From Clostridia bacterium (GTDB lineage: Bacteria; Bacillota; Clostridia; Oscillospirales; CAG-272): a stretch of DNA of 64,000 nt. This document shows, one piece after another, positions 49,959-58,950 of this stretch. Positions within the stretch are counted from its first letter, which is position 1. Each line of letters begins with the position of its first letter. The stretch lies in the NCBI GenBank assembly GCA_017387685.1, contig JAFOEU010000030.1, positions 1 through 64,000 on the forward strand, given 5' to 3'. The notes beneath the pieces are model-generated. The model ran no database searches. It was not told the origin of the DNA and worked only from the letters and a program-made list of their open reading frames with translations. Made by a program: the position numbers and the translations under genes.

Positions 49959-50900
49959 TTATTCAAAAGCCTTAGCAAAGGGGATGATATCCGCTTCGCC
50001 GTATAGCTCTTCGTAATCTTCGCCGAGGAAGCAGGCGAAGGTTGAGGCGCGGGAAAATCCCATTTCGCGGTATTCGCGTACGTCGTCCACCATCGCATTT
50101 TCATTCAGAACAAAGCGTGCGGGCGGCTTTTTCCAGCGCGAATAGAGCGAATTATCGTACCAATATTCAAGCACCTTCGCATCCGCTCTGCCGAAATAAT
50201 CAAGAAGCGGCGCGATCATTGCCTTTTCGCGCGCGATGCGCTCCTCTCTGTCATCGCCCCGGGCGGTGTATTTTTCAAATGGTGCGTATTCGAGGAAAAG
50301 TCCGCTGTCGCTGTGGGAAACAGTCGGCGGCGCGATCGTGTCGATATAGGCAAGATACGCCATCCGAGCATCGGGAATATGCCGTCTTATCTCGCAAAGT
50401 GCCGCGCGGAGGGCGATATACTGCTGATCCGACGGCGTAAGCGAGCGGCATTCAGGGCAATTGCAATGGATTCCGCGACCGTCGTCCATCCAGAAATAGA
50501 AATCCTTACCGCTGCCGTATAGTGCGAGAGCAAGCTCGGCGGCGCGTTTTGCGAAAAGGGATAGCGCATCGGGGTTCGAAACGCAGAAATTCCAATCGGG
50601 AGTGCGTTCTCCCTCCGAATTCATTCTGAAATATTCGGGGTGATCCGCGAAAAGAGACTTGTCCATAAGGTATCCCGCGGCATGGCATTCGTATTCGATT
50701 TTGAGTCCTCGGCTTTTGGCATAATCGATAAGCGCGCGATATTCGGGCGTTTTGAGTAGTTCAAGCAAACGCGCCAAAGTCTTCGGTGCACCCGCACCGC
50801 CCTCGGGATGGATGCCGAGTGTGTCTATCCCCGCATCCGCAAGTCTGTCGATCCACTTTTTCGACAGCTCGCCGGGGTGTATTATCATTCCGTTTTTCAT
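49959..50900 (-). CDS. DUF4838-like TIM-barrel protein
   Basis: 313 residues, soluble, without a signal peptide. The HPEYFRMNSEGERT...NFCVSNPDAL stretch, FWMDDGRGIHCNCPECRSLTPSDQ and the late YWYDNSLYSRW are reminiscent of the DUF4838/glycosidase-type TIM barrel found in polysaccharide-utilisation proteins; the CxCPxC cluster is part of that pattern. The short length and lack of export signal are unusual for the family. It follows blaR1 by 12 nt, so it is probably the regulated output gene of the BlaI/BlaR operon. Confidence 0.55.
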   Translation of the reverse strand: MKNGMIIHPGELSKKWIDRLADAGIDTLGIHPEGGAGAPKTLARLLELLKTPEYRALIDYAKSRGLKIEYECHAAGYLMDKSLFADHPEYFRMNSEGERTPDWNFCVSNPDALSLFAKRAAELALALYGSGKDFYFWMDDGRGIHCNCPECRSLTPSDQQYIALRAALCEIRRHIPDARMAYLAYIDTIAPPTVSHSDSGLFLEYAPFEKYTARGDDREERIAREKAMIAPLLDYFGRADAKVLEYWYDNSLYSRWKKPPARFVLNENAMVDDVREYREMGFSRASTFACFLGEDYEELYGEADIIPFAKAFE

Positions 50901-50912
50901 ATTTTAACCCTT

Positions 50913-53687
50913 TTACTTAAAGCAATTCGCAAGCACTGCGGCGAGGTGATCGTAGTCGGGGGCGGTCAGCTTATATCTTGCGGGATAATCGAAATTGCCG
51001 ACGGTTTCGTAATATCCGCAGGTGATGCTCGCACCGTTCGCCTCGGGGCAGAGTGAGAAGGAATAGATCGGCTGATTGTCGTAATAAAGCTCAACGTGGT
51101 AGGTAAAACCGTAATATCCGCGGCTGCTGACGGGGGCGTTCGCCTCTATTTTCTTTACCGTATCAAGTATCGTTTGGAAAAGCACTTTATCCAACCACTT
51201 ATTCAAATATGCCCGTTTTCCCGTCTGCCCGTTCGTGACAACGATGCGGTCAACGAGCGAGAGGTCTATCTCGGAAAGATCGAGCTTTTCTATCAGCTCA
51301 CGGGATTTGGTATCCTCGATCCCGATCAGCTTGACGTGACCGTCCTCAAGCGCGATCGCGTAGGTATGTGCCGCACCATCCTCGGTCACACCGCGCAGGC
51401 GGAGGTTGCCTTCATCGGTGTAAAGCTTAACGCCCATCGGGGTTATCTCGTAGGTATCGTCATAAGCCAAGGTCTTGCCATCCTCGCTGATCATATAGCG
51501 CAGAGTGAACTTATCGCCGTCAAGTCCGAGGGCAACCTTATTTAGCTCCTGAACACCGTCGCCGTCGATATCAAAGTAGGTCGATTCATAGACCGAGGGA
51601 TAATATATGCGCTCCGCCGCGCCGAAAAGCATATCGTGCACCATAGCAAGATAAAGATTTCGCTGCGGAGTACTGTCCTCCATTGCAATCCAATTCATCC
51701 CATAATCGCCTATATAGCTCGATAACGGATTCTGCCATGGGACTATATTAACGTCATTCGGTCCGAGATTTTTATTAAGAAGAATTCGGCGCATATCAGT
51801 GGCATTGACTCCCTTAAGATCCCAAAGCTCATCGTCAAGCCAATCGCGCGGCTTGCTTTCAAGCAGACCAAACGAAAAGCTCCCCTTCCCCATCTGCCAG
51901 ACGTAAACGTCGTATTTTCTTGAAGAATCGTAGGCGTAATAGGAAGGATCGAAAACGTAATAATTCGTGCCGTCATCCCCCTGCGTGAGGTCTTCTTGTA
52001 TTTCCCTTACCACCTCGAAATCTATCCACGCGCCGTTGCACTCAAAGCGGTATTTGCCGGGGGCGGAGATGTCGTAGTGTTCGGTGATATTGTAGCTTCT
52101 GTAAGTCCTACTGAATGCATCCGCCGCAATTACGTTCATTTGCCAATAATGGATATGCTCAAGCGGCGCAAGTGATACGCCATCGTAACGGTAAACTTCA
52201 AAGGAAGGTCCGATCGATTGCGGCTTCAAGCCGCGATTCTTCCATTCCAATACGAATACGATATCGTTCTCATCACGTTGCGCTTGAACAAAGTTTACGT
52301 CAACGGTGTTATAGAGGAACCCGCAATCGAGAATTTTAATGTAAAGCATATAATCGAGGTTCGACGGCGCGGGAATATAGACCTTGCCGTTTGAGCCGAT
52401 CATATTCATATCGTAAACCTGCTTAAAGACGAGCTTTTTGTCGATCTGAAGACCAAGATTGTCCTCCGAGATCTCAAAGATCAGCTTATCTCCGCGCGCC
52501 CTCATTGAGCCGGAAAGGAGCAGAGCATTCTCCGTGACCTCTGCATCTACAAGATCGCCTTTGAATATTTCGACCCAGAGTCGAGTGCCGCGTACGAGTC
52601 CCGCACTGCGCGTATGAACCGTTATATCGTACGACTTTTCGTTGTGATCCAAATATCCGCGTATTGCTCCGTCTTTTTCAACAGCAAAGTGTATGCTAAC
52701 CTCACCGACGTATCCCCACTCGCTGCCGACGGTCAGTTTTTCCGAGGGTCTACCCTGCGGAACGGTCAAAAAGCAAACCGAAAGAATGAGGGTTACGGCA
52801 AGTGCGACGATTATCACCCAGAACGCGGGCTTTTTGTAGTTCAGAACGGACTTTATTCTCTGCTTCACTCCCACCTCGCCGAATGCGAGCGGACACGCCA
52901 TTATGCGTTTGCGGTGCAAGCTGCAAGCGAGCAGCGCTTCGGAATATCCTTTTTTCGCCTCGGTGGGCATCGTCTTGATGACCTTTTCGTCGCAAGCCGC
53001 CTCGATATCGCGGCATAGGAGCGCGTAAGCTACCCACAAAAGCGGATTGAACCAATAAAGTGCGAGAAGCGCGAATCCCACGGGCTTCCAGAGGTGATCG
53101 CCGCGGCGGAGGTGCGCTCTTTCGTGTGCGAGGACGTGTTCAAGTGCTTCGTCACGCATTCCCGACGGTACGTAGATTCGCGGTCTGATCACTCCGAGGA
53201 TGAAGGGCGAATCGACTTCGTCGCAGAAATAAGCCTTATCCTCGCCCTTGACCGACACGCGTACCTTGACGCGGAGCGAAATATAGGAAACGATTCCGTA
53301 GCCGAGCATCAGCGCGATGCCGATCATCCACACCCACGATGCTACCGCGATGACGATCTGCATCGGGTTGACGCTTGCGCCGACGGTGGGCACGAGAGAG
53401 GTGGAAATTATCGGATTTATCGCATCGTTGAGCACGCTGACACCGCTGTTGATAGCGGGGGTCTGCGTCATCATAATGTCCTCGGGCAGAGGCTCGGCGG
53501 ACGGGATGAGGCTGAAGATGCTCTCGAGCGAGAACGGCAAGCAAAGGCGCAAGCCGACGATGCCCCAAAGCAGACAGTTGATCCACCTCGGCACCTTTTT
53601 CATCAGCGGGCGGCAGATGAGTATGGCAAGCACGAGCCAGCCCGCGGTAACGCCGAGGTTGAAAATTTTAATGAAAAGGTCGCTCAT
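50913..53687 (-). CDS. BlaR1-type M56 membrane metallopeptidase with novel sensor region
   Basis: 924 residues. The N-terminal M56 part has four helices and the zinc motif HVLAHERAHLRRGDH (HERAH in place of HExxH with Glu at the second position kept) plus EAACDEKV as the further ligand. A fifth helix (WVIIVALAVTLILSVCF, near residue 290) leads to an outer region of over 600 residues. No SxxK penicillin-binding domain is visible; instead there are lipocalin-like beta stretches and a second segment rich in Asp/Tyr. It probably senses an envelope signal other than beta-lactam and cleaves BlaI. It follows blaI by 2 nt. Confidence 0.88.
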   Translation of the reverse strand: MSDLFIKIFNLGVTAGWLVLAILICRPLMKKVPRWINCLLWGIVGLRLCLPFSLESIFSLIPSAEPLPEDIMMTQTPAINSGVSVLNDAINPIISTSLVPTVGASVNPMQIVIAVASWVWMIGIALMLGYGIVSYISLRVKVRVSVKGEDKAYFCDEVDSPFILGVIRPRIYVPSGMRDEALEHVLAHERAHLRRGDHLWKPVGFALLALYWFNPLLWVAYALLCRDIEAACDEKVIKTMPTEAKKGYSEALLACSLHRKRIMACPLAFGEVGVKQRIKSVLNYKKPAFWVIIVALAVTLILSVCFLTVPQGRPSEKLTVGSEWGYVGEVSIHFAVEKDGAIRGYLDHNEKSYDITVHTRSAGLVRGTRLWVEIFKGDLVDAEVTENALLLSGSMRARGDKLIFEISEDNLGLQIDKKLVFKQVYDMNMIGSNGKVYIPAPSNLDYMLYIKILDCGFLYNTVDVNFVQAQRDENDIVFVLEWKNRGLKPQSIGPSFEVYRYDGVSLAPLEHIHYWQMNVIAADAFSRTYRSYNITEHYDISAPGKYRFECNGAWIDFEVVREIQEDLTQGDDGTNYYVFDPSYYAYDSSRKYDVYVWQMGKGSFSFGLLESKPRDWLDDELWDLKGVNATDMRRILLNKNLGPNDVNIVPWQNPLSSYIGDYGMNWIAMEDSTPQRNLYLAMVHDMLFGAAERIYYPSVYESTYFDIDGDGVQELNKVALGLDGDKFTLRYMISEDGKTLAYDDTYEITPMGVKLYTDEGNLRLRGVTEDGAAHTYAIALEDGHVKLIGIEDTKSRELIEKLDLSEIDLSLVDRIVVTNGQTGKRAYLNKWLDKVLFQTILDTVKKIEANAPVSSRGYYGFTYHVELYYDNQPIYSFSLCPEANGASITCGYYETVGNFDYPARYKLTAPDYDHLAAVLANCFK

Positions 53688-53689
53688 AA

Positions 53690-54052
53690 TTACTCCTTTC
53701 CGAATTGCTCGATCATACGGCGTATCTCCTCGATCTCATCCTCGCTCGGCTTTTTGCGCGAGGCAAATGCCGCGATAAAGGCGGGGAGTGAGCCGCCAAA
53801 AGTGTCGTCAACGAACTTTTCGCTCTGCATCGCGTAAAATTCGTCGCGTGAGATCAGCACGCTGACCTCACTATTTTCCGTCACGAATATCCCGCGCTCG
53901 CAGAGCTTTTTGAGCACGGTGTAGGTCGTCGTGCGCTTCCAATTAAGCTCGCGCTCGCAGACAGCGACAAGCTCCTTCGTCGAAATCGGCGCGCTCGCCC
54001 AAACTATATCGGCGAACTTCGCCTCAACTATTCCAAGTCTTAATTCTTCCAT
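53690..54052 (-). CDS. BlaI/MecI/CopY family repressor
   Basis: 120 residues: an N-terminal winged helix (ELRLGIVEAKFADIVWASAPISTKELVAVCERELNWKRTTTYTVLKKLCERGIF) with the W-x-R-T-T-x-x-T-x-L-x-x-L signature, and a C-terminal dimer helix. It is inactivated by proteolysis in BlaR1 systems. It probably represses its own operon through two 17-bp dyads just upstream. First gene of blaI-blaR1-DUF4838-like. Confidence 0.93.
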   Translation of the reverse strand: MEELRLGIVEAKFADIVWASAPISTKELVAVCERELNWKRTTTYTVLKKLCERGIFVTENSEVSVLISRDEFYAMQSEKFVDDTFGGSLPAFIAAFASRKKPSEDEIEEIRRMIEQFGKE

Positions 54053-54068
54053 TTCTATCTCCTTTCTT

Positions 54069-54123
54069 GTCTATCGTCAGTAGACTGCATATATAGTCTA
54101 TCACAAATAGACAGATTTGTCAA
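54069..54123 (-). promoter_or_regulatory. Promoter and twin operators of the BlaI operon
   Basis: On the minus strand TTGACA (54123-54118) and TAGACT (54100-54095) are 17 bp apart. Two 17-bp dyads GTCTA-N7-TAGAC lie at 54096-54112 (arms extend to GTCTAT/ATAGAC, inside the promoter) and 54069-54085 (just downstream). Centres are 27 bp apart. These are good candidates for BlaI binding sites. Confidence 0.75.
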
Positions 54124-54149
54124 TAGGTTTTCAGAAAAAATCCCAAAAA

Positions 54150-54176
54150 AATTCGGGGCGCATTGCGCCCCGAATG
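54150..54176 (-). terminator. Terminator of the esterase operon
   Basis: On the minus strand ATTCGGGGCGC-AAT-GCGCCCCGAAT (11-bp stem) is followed by TTTTTT, 20 nt past the lipoprotein stop. Confidence 0.92.
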
Positions 54177-54195
54177 AGGAAAAACATATAAGCTA

Positions 54196-56481
54196 TCAGT
54201 TACCCGTATCAACTCTGATAAAGTCGATCTGATTGGTAACGAGGAAGGAGCCGCTGGAGTTGCTGTTGCCGAGGTAGCTGAAGGCGAAGTCGGCGGTGAA
54301 GGGATATGCGCTGAGGTCAGTCGCTGAGCCGCCGTTGAAGTCGCCGGTGACGAGGTTGATATTCTCAACCGTCAGTACGCCGTCGCGGTAAACGCTGACA
54401 AAGCTCTTTCCGGTTATTGCATCATAGGTATTGACGAGCTTGATGACCGTGCCGGAGGAGAGGCGGGAGCCTTCGTCGGAGTAGTTATAATAGCCTGCAT
54501 TGGCAGCAAAGCCCTTGACGTCGTAATCCGAAACCGTCAGCTTGCCGCCGCGGTAGGAGAGCGCCTTATTTCCCTTGATATTGGTCGCTTCGGTAGCAAG
54601 GATGAAGCCGTTCGCACCGGTTATGTCGCCGAAGCCGATCTCGATCGACCAGTTCTTATCCTGACGGAGGTCGATAGCCTTGACGATCTCAAGCTGTGCC
54701 TTGGTCAGGCAAAGGATGCCGTTTTCGAACTTGTAAGAGCCGAAAAGTGCCTTTTCGAGCATAGCGTTGACAACTCTGCCGTCCTTATCGCGAGCGAGGA
54801 GGTCGCCGTCGAATTCCCAGGAGTACTGTGCGGGAAGATCGGCGGGAAGATCGATGCTGTTATCGAAGATCTTGTAGGTAACAGTTCCCTTTTCGCCCGA
54901 CTTTGCGGTGAAGGTAACGGTGATCTGAACGTCGGAGAGCTCCTTGAGCTTCTTGATATTAACGCAACCGAAGTTTGCGCCCGACGCGTTTACCGCCTCG
55001 GCGGTGACGTCCTTTCCTGCGCTTGTGACCTTGATCTCAACCGTGCCCGCTGTCGAGCCGTCGGTCATACGGAACGCGAGATCGTCAGCCATTTCGGTGA
55101 TATCGAGCTCAACTGTTGCGCCCGCCTTCGAGATCTTGCGATCCTCGGGTCTGCCCGAGCTGTTCGCCATCAGGAAGGAGAACTCCGAGCCGTGGAGCGC
55201 GCGGTACATATTGTAAGCCGCATCGGATGCGATGAGGGTATAGCCGAATTTGCCGTAGTGGTTGTTATTGTTCGAGCCGAAAAGGGTGCTCATCGGCATA
55301 GTCAGCGCGCCGTTTTTGAAGGTCGCGGTGTTGCCGTGGGTATCCTTATAGCTGTCGATGGAAGAATACTCCGCCATCATTCTGATGTAATTCTTGATAT
55401 CGACGGTCTTTTTAGCAGTCGGTGCACCCGTGAAATACTCGGTAAGCGTTGTTGCCATAAAGACGTCGGGGTTCTTGTTGACAACGTCAAACTGAGTCGC
55501 AACGGTGGTGGAATAGAAAATGTCGTTGTTGAGAGTGTTCTTGTCGCCGCCCTGACGGACGCGCATTATTGCCATATATTCAAGTCCGGCATCCTTCTTG
55601 AGTCGGTTGAAGATAGCGGTAAGGCGCGCGGAATAGTCAACGGGATCGATACCGCGAACGCCGTCGCCCTCGCCCTGAAGCCAGTAAACGCCTCGGCTGA
55701 CGATCTCGACCTTATCGGAGATGCCCTCATAGTATGCTACGCATTTATTGACCATCTCGACGGTATAATCAGTACCCGAGGTATCGGTTGCGCTCGTTGC
55801 CCAGCCGGAAATGGACGAACCGTTCTTACTCGTTCCCTGACCTGCGGATGAGCCGCCCTCGTGCCAGACGAGAACGTTCTTAACGGGATCGCCCGCCGCT
55901 ACGCTCTGCGCGTAGAGCTCGGCAAGCAGAGTGCTGTGGAAGCCCTTGGTCGCCATAGTGAAATCGGAGGGGGACTTTGCCGCCGTGCCTCTGCCCGCGC
56001 CCCACCAATATGCCGTGCCGAGGGGGCAGGTGATATCCGAGGTGGCGTTATCGAAATGGTTACCCGAGTTGCTCTGTCCCATAATAACGATGAGATTGAG
56101 CTTTGCCTTGCCGACGGTGACGTCGACGGTCTTGGTGCCGTCGCTGATCTTTACGGTACCGACGTCCTTGGCGTGGAAATAAGTCGCACCCTTGACGGTC
56201 TTCACCTCGACGGCATCGCCTTCAACGGTAACGCCCTCGGCATCGGGAAGGATGCCCGCGATCTCGGTGACGTAATCATCGTAAGAAAGAGTAATCGGAT
56301 CGAGCGTTTCGATCTGAGGCTCGGTCTCAACGGGAGCCGCTGTGGTTTCGGGCTCGGAGGTAGTTGCGGGGGTTGCGGGGAAAGCGGAGGTCTCGGTAGA
56401 GCCCTCAGCGGGTGAGCAAGCGCAAAGGAGCGCGAGAGTTAGCGCGAGGATGAGAGCGAGTAGATTCTTTTTCATTTTCAT
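54196..56481 (-). CDS. Lipoprotein sialate/acetyl-xylan-type O-acetylesterase (SASA domain)
   Basis: 761 residues. A lipoprotein signal with lipobox Cys22 (LLCAC) is followed by a Thr/Glu/Pro-rich linker. A SASA/CE6-type SGNH hydrolase domain follows, with the nucleophile in IVIMGQSNSGNH, an oxyanion segment VYWLQGEGD, and the base His in NNNNHYGKFGYTLIASD. The last 200 residues look like a LamG/concanavalin-type carbohydrate-binding domain. The product should remove acetyl groups from glycans at the cell surface. The start overlaps the GDPD stop (ATGA) with AAAGGAG upstream. Confidence 0.85.
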   Translation of the reverse strand: MKMKKNLLALILALTLALLCACSPAEGSTETSAFPATPATTSEPETTAAPVETEPQIETLDPITLSYDDYVTEIAGILPDAEGVTVEGDAVEVKTVKGATYFHAKDVGTVKISDGTKTVDVTVGKAKLNLIVIMGQSNSGNHFDNATSDITCPLGTAYWWGAGRGTAAKSPSDFTMATKGFHSTLLAELYAQSVAAGDPVKNVLVWHEGGSSAGQGTSKNGSSISGWATSATDTSGTDYTVEMVNKCVAYYEGISDKVEIVSRGVYWLQGEGDGVRGIDPVDYSARLTAIFNRLKKDAGLEYMAIMRVRQGGDKNTLNNDIFYSTTVATQFDVVNKNPDVFMATTLTEYFTGAPTAKKTVDIKNYIRMMAEYSSIDSYKDTHGNTATFKNGALTMPMSTLFGSNNNNHYGKFGYTLIASDAAYNMYRALHGSEFSFLMANSSGRPEDRKISKAGATVELDITEMADDLAFRMTDGSTAGTVEIKVTSAGKDVTAEAVNASGANFGCVNIKKLKELSDVQITVTFTAKSGEKGTVTYKIFDNSIDLPADLPAQYSWEFDGDLLARDKDGRVVNAMLEKALFGSYKFENGILCLTKAQLEIVKAIDLRQDKNWSIEIGFGDITGANGFILATEATNIKGNKALSYRGGKLTVSDYDVKGFAANAGYYNYSDEGSRLSSGTVIKLVNTYDAITGKSFVSVYRDGVLTVENINLVTGDFNGGSATDLSAYPFTADFAFSYLGNSNSSGSFLVTNQIDFIRVDTGN

Positions 56482-58091
56482 TCTCCTTTCGGCTCGGAGC
56501 AGATATAATAGCTGTCCCCGAAGTGAAGTTCATTTTTATATAGGTAGAAAACTTCGTTTTCTACTTTAAGCTCATCGCAAATCGCCCGCTCGGTGTGACC
56601 GTCGCGGAAGTGAAGGATGCACTCGGGCGCGTTTTCGGTGGGCTCGACAGCGATCGGATAACCGAGGAAGTACTCGCCGTGGTCGGTAGTCCACGCATCG
56701 AAGCCCGAAAGGTATGTGTTGTCGTTCGAAGGACCGTTTACCTCCCACTTGCTCGGCGAGAGAGTCCACGAGCGCGACCAGACGAAGACGTGGAGCATAC
56801 GGAATTTGGCGTATTCATTGAAAAGACGGTTGATATTGACATCCTCGGGATTGTAGCCCGCGGCGCAACCCTCTGTGAGCTGAGCGACGCGGTAGATTCT
56901 GTCCTCGGCGGCATCGCGGGTCTCGGGTGCTTCCGGGATATTCTTTCCGCCCTCGCACCAGCCAAGGGGAAGATAGGGGATGCGGCGATGGACGTAGCGG
57001 AGTCCCGGGCCAAGCGAGCCGCCCATAATTCCGATGCAGTTTTCCTGCGAAAGTCCGTCACGGAGAAGCTCGTCGGTCATGGCGGTCAGAAGCTCGACCT
57101 TGTGGTACTTTGCCGACGGCTTGATCTCGATCAGCACGGGTGTGTCGGGGTACTGCTTCATTTCGTGCATCAGATCGGAGAATTTATCAATCGACTCATT
57201 CGGATGCTCAATGCGACGGAGAGAGGACAGGAATTCGTAGCTGCTCTCCTCGGTCACGGCGACCTCACAATCGAAAAGCCCCTTGGTGTTGGTGTTATGC
57301 ATAACCACCGCGACGTCATCCGAGGTCAGCTTGACGTCGATCTCTGCGCCGTCGAAGTAGTGCTTCGCGGCGGCAACGACCGAGGTGATCGTGTTTTCGG
57401 AAAATTCACCGTTATTTGAAAATCCCTTGTGCGCCAAGAGGTTGCGGCGGCGGAAATTCGTTCCCTCGGGGAAAGACGAGAGGAACGAGTACGCGCCCGC
57501 AAGGTCGGCGGTGATGATACCGTTTACGCCGCGTGTTGCGAGCTTACCGAAGCCGCCCTCTGAAATAACGTGTATAAATCTCTGCTGGAGCGAATGAACG
57601 GCATCGGCAGTTGCGATCTCAGCGTCAAGAATGACCGAGGTCGCGCCGCTTGCGACTGCAATTCCGGGTAATTTTTCGATTTCAGGTGTCTTTCCTCTGC
57701 AATCGAGCATTCCGCGGAGCATCGGCATCGCGTTGTAAGCCTTTGCGAGAATTTCCTTCTTATCAAAAGAAGCGCAAAGGATCGCATCGCCGACGTGGTT
57801 GAGGTCGCAGAATTCCGCGAGGGGCGCCACGGTTGCCTCGCTGTCGATATAAAGGATCGGCACGGAACGCGAGCAGAGCGCAAGGACGTCGTAAAGTGCC
57901 TCACCCGCGACGGTCAAATCGGGCGTGATATGTAAGATCACGTTCTGCGGAGGCATTTCCGAGGTCAGCGGCGCAAGATCAGCCGCACAATTGACCTCAA
58001 GCGTAACCGTCGGCGCGGCGACTACCGGGCAGACGGGCATATAAATGTCCTTTGAAAAGGACGCACGGATGCTTTGATAAAGTGGTTTCAT
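56478..58091 (-). CDS. Glycerophosphodiester phosphodiesterase family protein
   Basis: 537 residues. The C-terminal part is a GDPD TIM barrel: LLAHKGFSNNGEFSENTITSVVAAAKHYFDGAEIDVKLTSDDVAVVMHN shows the HxG, EN and ExD...HD-like ligands, though HN replaces the usual HD. The first 220 residues are an additional domain of beta-alpha type, perhaps a catalytically dead GDPD copy (VLDAEIATADAVHSLQQRFIHVI). No signal peptide. Middle gene of the phosphorylase-GDPD-esterase operon, 2 nt after the phosphorylase stop; its GGAGGA site overlaps that stop. Confidence 0.82.
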   Translation of the reverse strand: MKPLYQSIRASFSKDIYMPVCPVVAAPTVTLEVNCAADLAPLTSEMPPQNVILHITPDLTVAGEALYDVLALCSRSVPILYIDSEATVAPLAEFCDLNHVGDAILCASFDKKEILAKAYNAMPMLRGMLDCRGKTPEIEKLPGIAVASGATSVILDAEIATADAVHSLQQRFIHVISEGGFGKLATRGVNGIITADLAGAYSFLSSFPEGTNFRRRNLLAHKGFSNNGEFSENTITSVVAAAKHYFDGAEIDVKLTSDDVAVVMHNTNTKGLFDCEVAVTEESSYEFLSSLRRIEHPNESIDKFSDLMHEMKQYPDTPVLIEIKPSAKYHKVELLTAMTDELLRDGLSQENCIGIMGGSLGPGLRYVHRRIPYLPLGWCEGGKNIPEAPETRDAAEDRIYRVAQLTEGCAAGYNPEDVNINRLFNEYAKFRMLHVFVWSRSWTLSPSKWEVNGPSNDNTYLSGFDAWTTDHGEYFLGYPIAVEPTENAPECILHFRDGHTERAICDELKVENEVFYLYKNELHFGDSYYICSEPKGE

Positions 58092-58093
58092 AT

Positions 58094-58858
58094 TTATTCC
58101 TCCGATACGAAATATGCGAGACCCAGAGCAATCTCAAAATGCCCCGAATCGTGCTGTGTGTGCTTGATCTGTCCCTCTTTCGCTCTCATCGTCCACTTCG
58201 GGGAGTCGAGAAGGTCGCCGCTTGTGAAGAATACGAAGAGCTTGAGTCCGCGGAATGCACATACAGCCTGAACTCCCGCGCATTCCATCTCGACAGAAAT
58301 ACATCCGTCCGCCTTGCGCTTGGCGAAGGTCGCCTCGGTCTCGCGGAAGATGGCGTCGGTGGTCCAGGTCTTGCCCTTGACGTACGCGATCTCGTTTTCC
58401 TTCATAAACGCCTCGACCGCTTCTGCGCCGGGGATATCGATATAGTCGGATGCGGGGACGTAGTGATAGGACGTGCCCTCATCGCGGTACGCGGCGGTGG
58501 GGATCATGACCTTTCCGCGTGCGATCTCGCGGTCAAGACAGCCCGAGCCGCCGAAAAGGATATACTTATCCGTCGAGAAGACCGCGCGAGTGTCCTCGAC
58601 CGATGCCGCCGCGGCGGGCGCACCGACAAAGGACTTAAAAAAGGCAAATTTTTTGTTCTTATATTTAATAAGGTAGATGGGGGTGTTTCCCGTAACCGAC
58701 TTCGATTCGCCGATCTCGACGCAATCATAGGTCTCGGTCACGAATTTTTCGATGACGTATGAAAAAGTGATGATGCAGGCGTCGACCTTTATGGCATCGG
58801 GATTTATAAAGGGATTCAGCTTCGCCGTAGGAGCGGGATCGAATGTCGTTGTTATCAT
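58094..58858 (-). CDS. Nucleoside phosphorylase-like protein
   Basis: 254 residues of the PNP/UDP phosphorylase superfamily. FGGSGCLDREIARGKVMIPTAAYRDEGTS is the phosphate-binding/early loop, and SVEMECAGVQAVCAFRG is the ribose-binding VEMEx segment; HDSGHFEIAL is near the C-terminus. The exact nucleoside is undetermined. ATG 58858 with GAGGG upstream is preferred; the frame is open upstream to 58951 but runs into the promoter and terminator there. Confidence 0.82.
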   Translation of the reverse strand: MITTTFDPAPTAKLNPFINPDAIKVDACIITFSYVIEKFVTETYDCVEIGESKSVTGNTPIYLIKYKNKKFAFFKSFVGAPAAAASVEDTRAVFSTDKYILFGGSGCLDREIARGKVMIPTAAYRDEGTSYHYVPASDYIDIPGAEAVEAFMKENEIAYVKGKTWTTDAIFRETEATFAKRKADGCISVEMECAGVQAVCAFRGLKLFVFFTSGDLLDSPKWTMRAKEGQIKHTQHDSGHFEIALGLAYFVSEE

Positions 58859-58886
58859 AATATTCCCTCTTTTTTCATTTTCTTTA

Positions 58887-58915
58887 ATGATACCACAAAA
58901 ACATCCCGTTGTCAA
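58887..58915 (-). promoter_or_regulatory. Promoter of the phosphorylase-GDPD-esterase operon
   Basis: On the minus strand TTGACA, a 17-bp spacer and TATCAT, 28 bp before the phosphorylase ATG. Confidence 0.82.
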
Positions 58916-58917
58916 TA

Positions 58918-58945
58918 CAAAAAGACCGACAGATCGGTCTTTTTG
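58918..58945 (-). terminator. Terminator of the second PAP2 gene
   Basis: AAAAAGACCGA-CAGA-TCGGTCTTTTT hairpin, 5 nt past the PAP2 stop on the minus strand. Confidence 0.88.
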
Positions 58946-58950
58946 CATCA

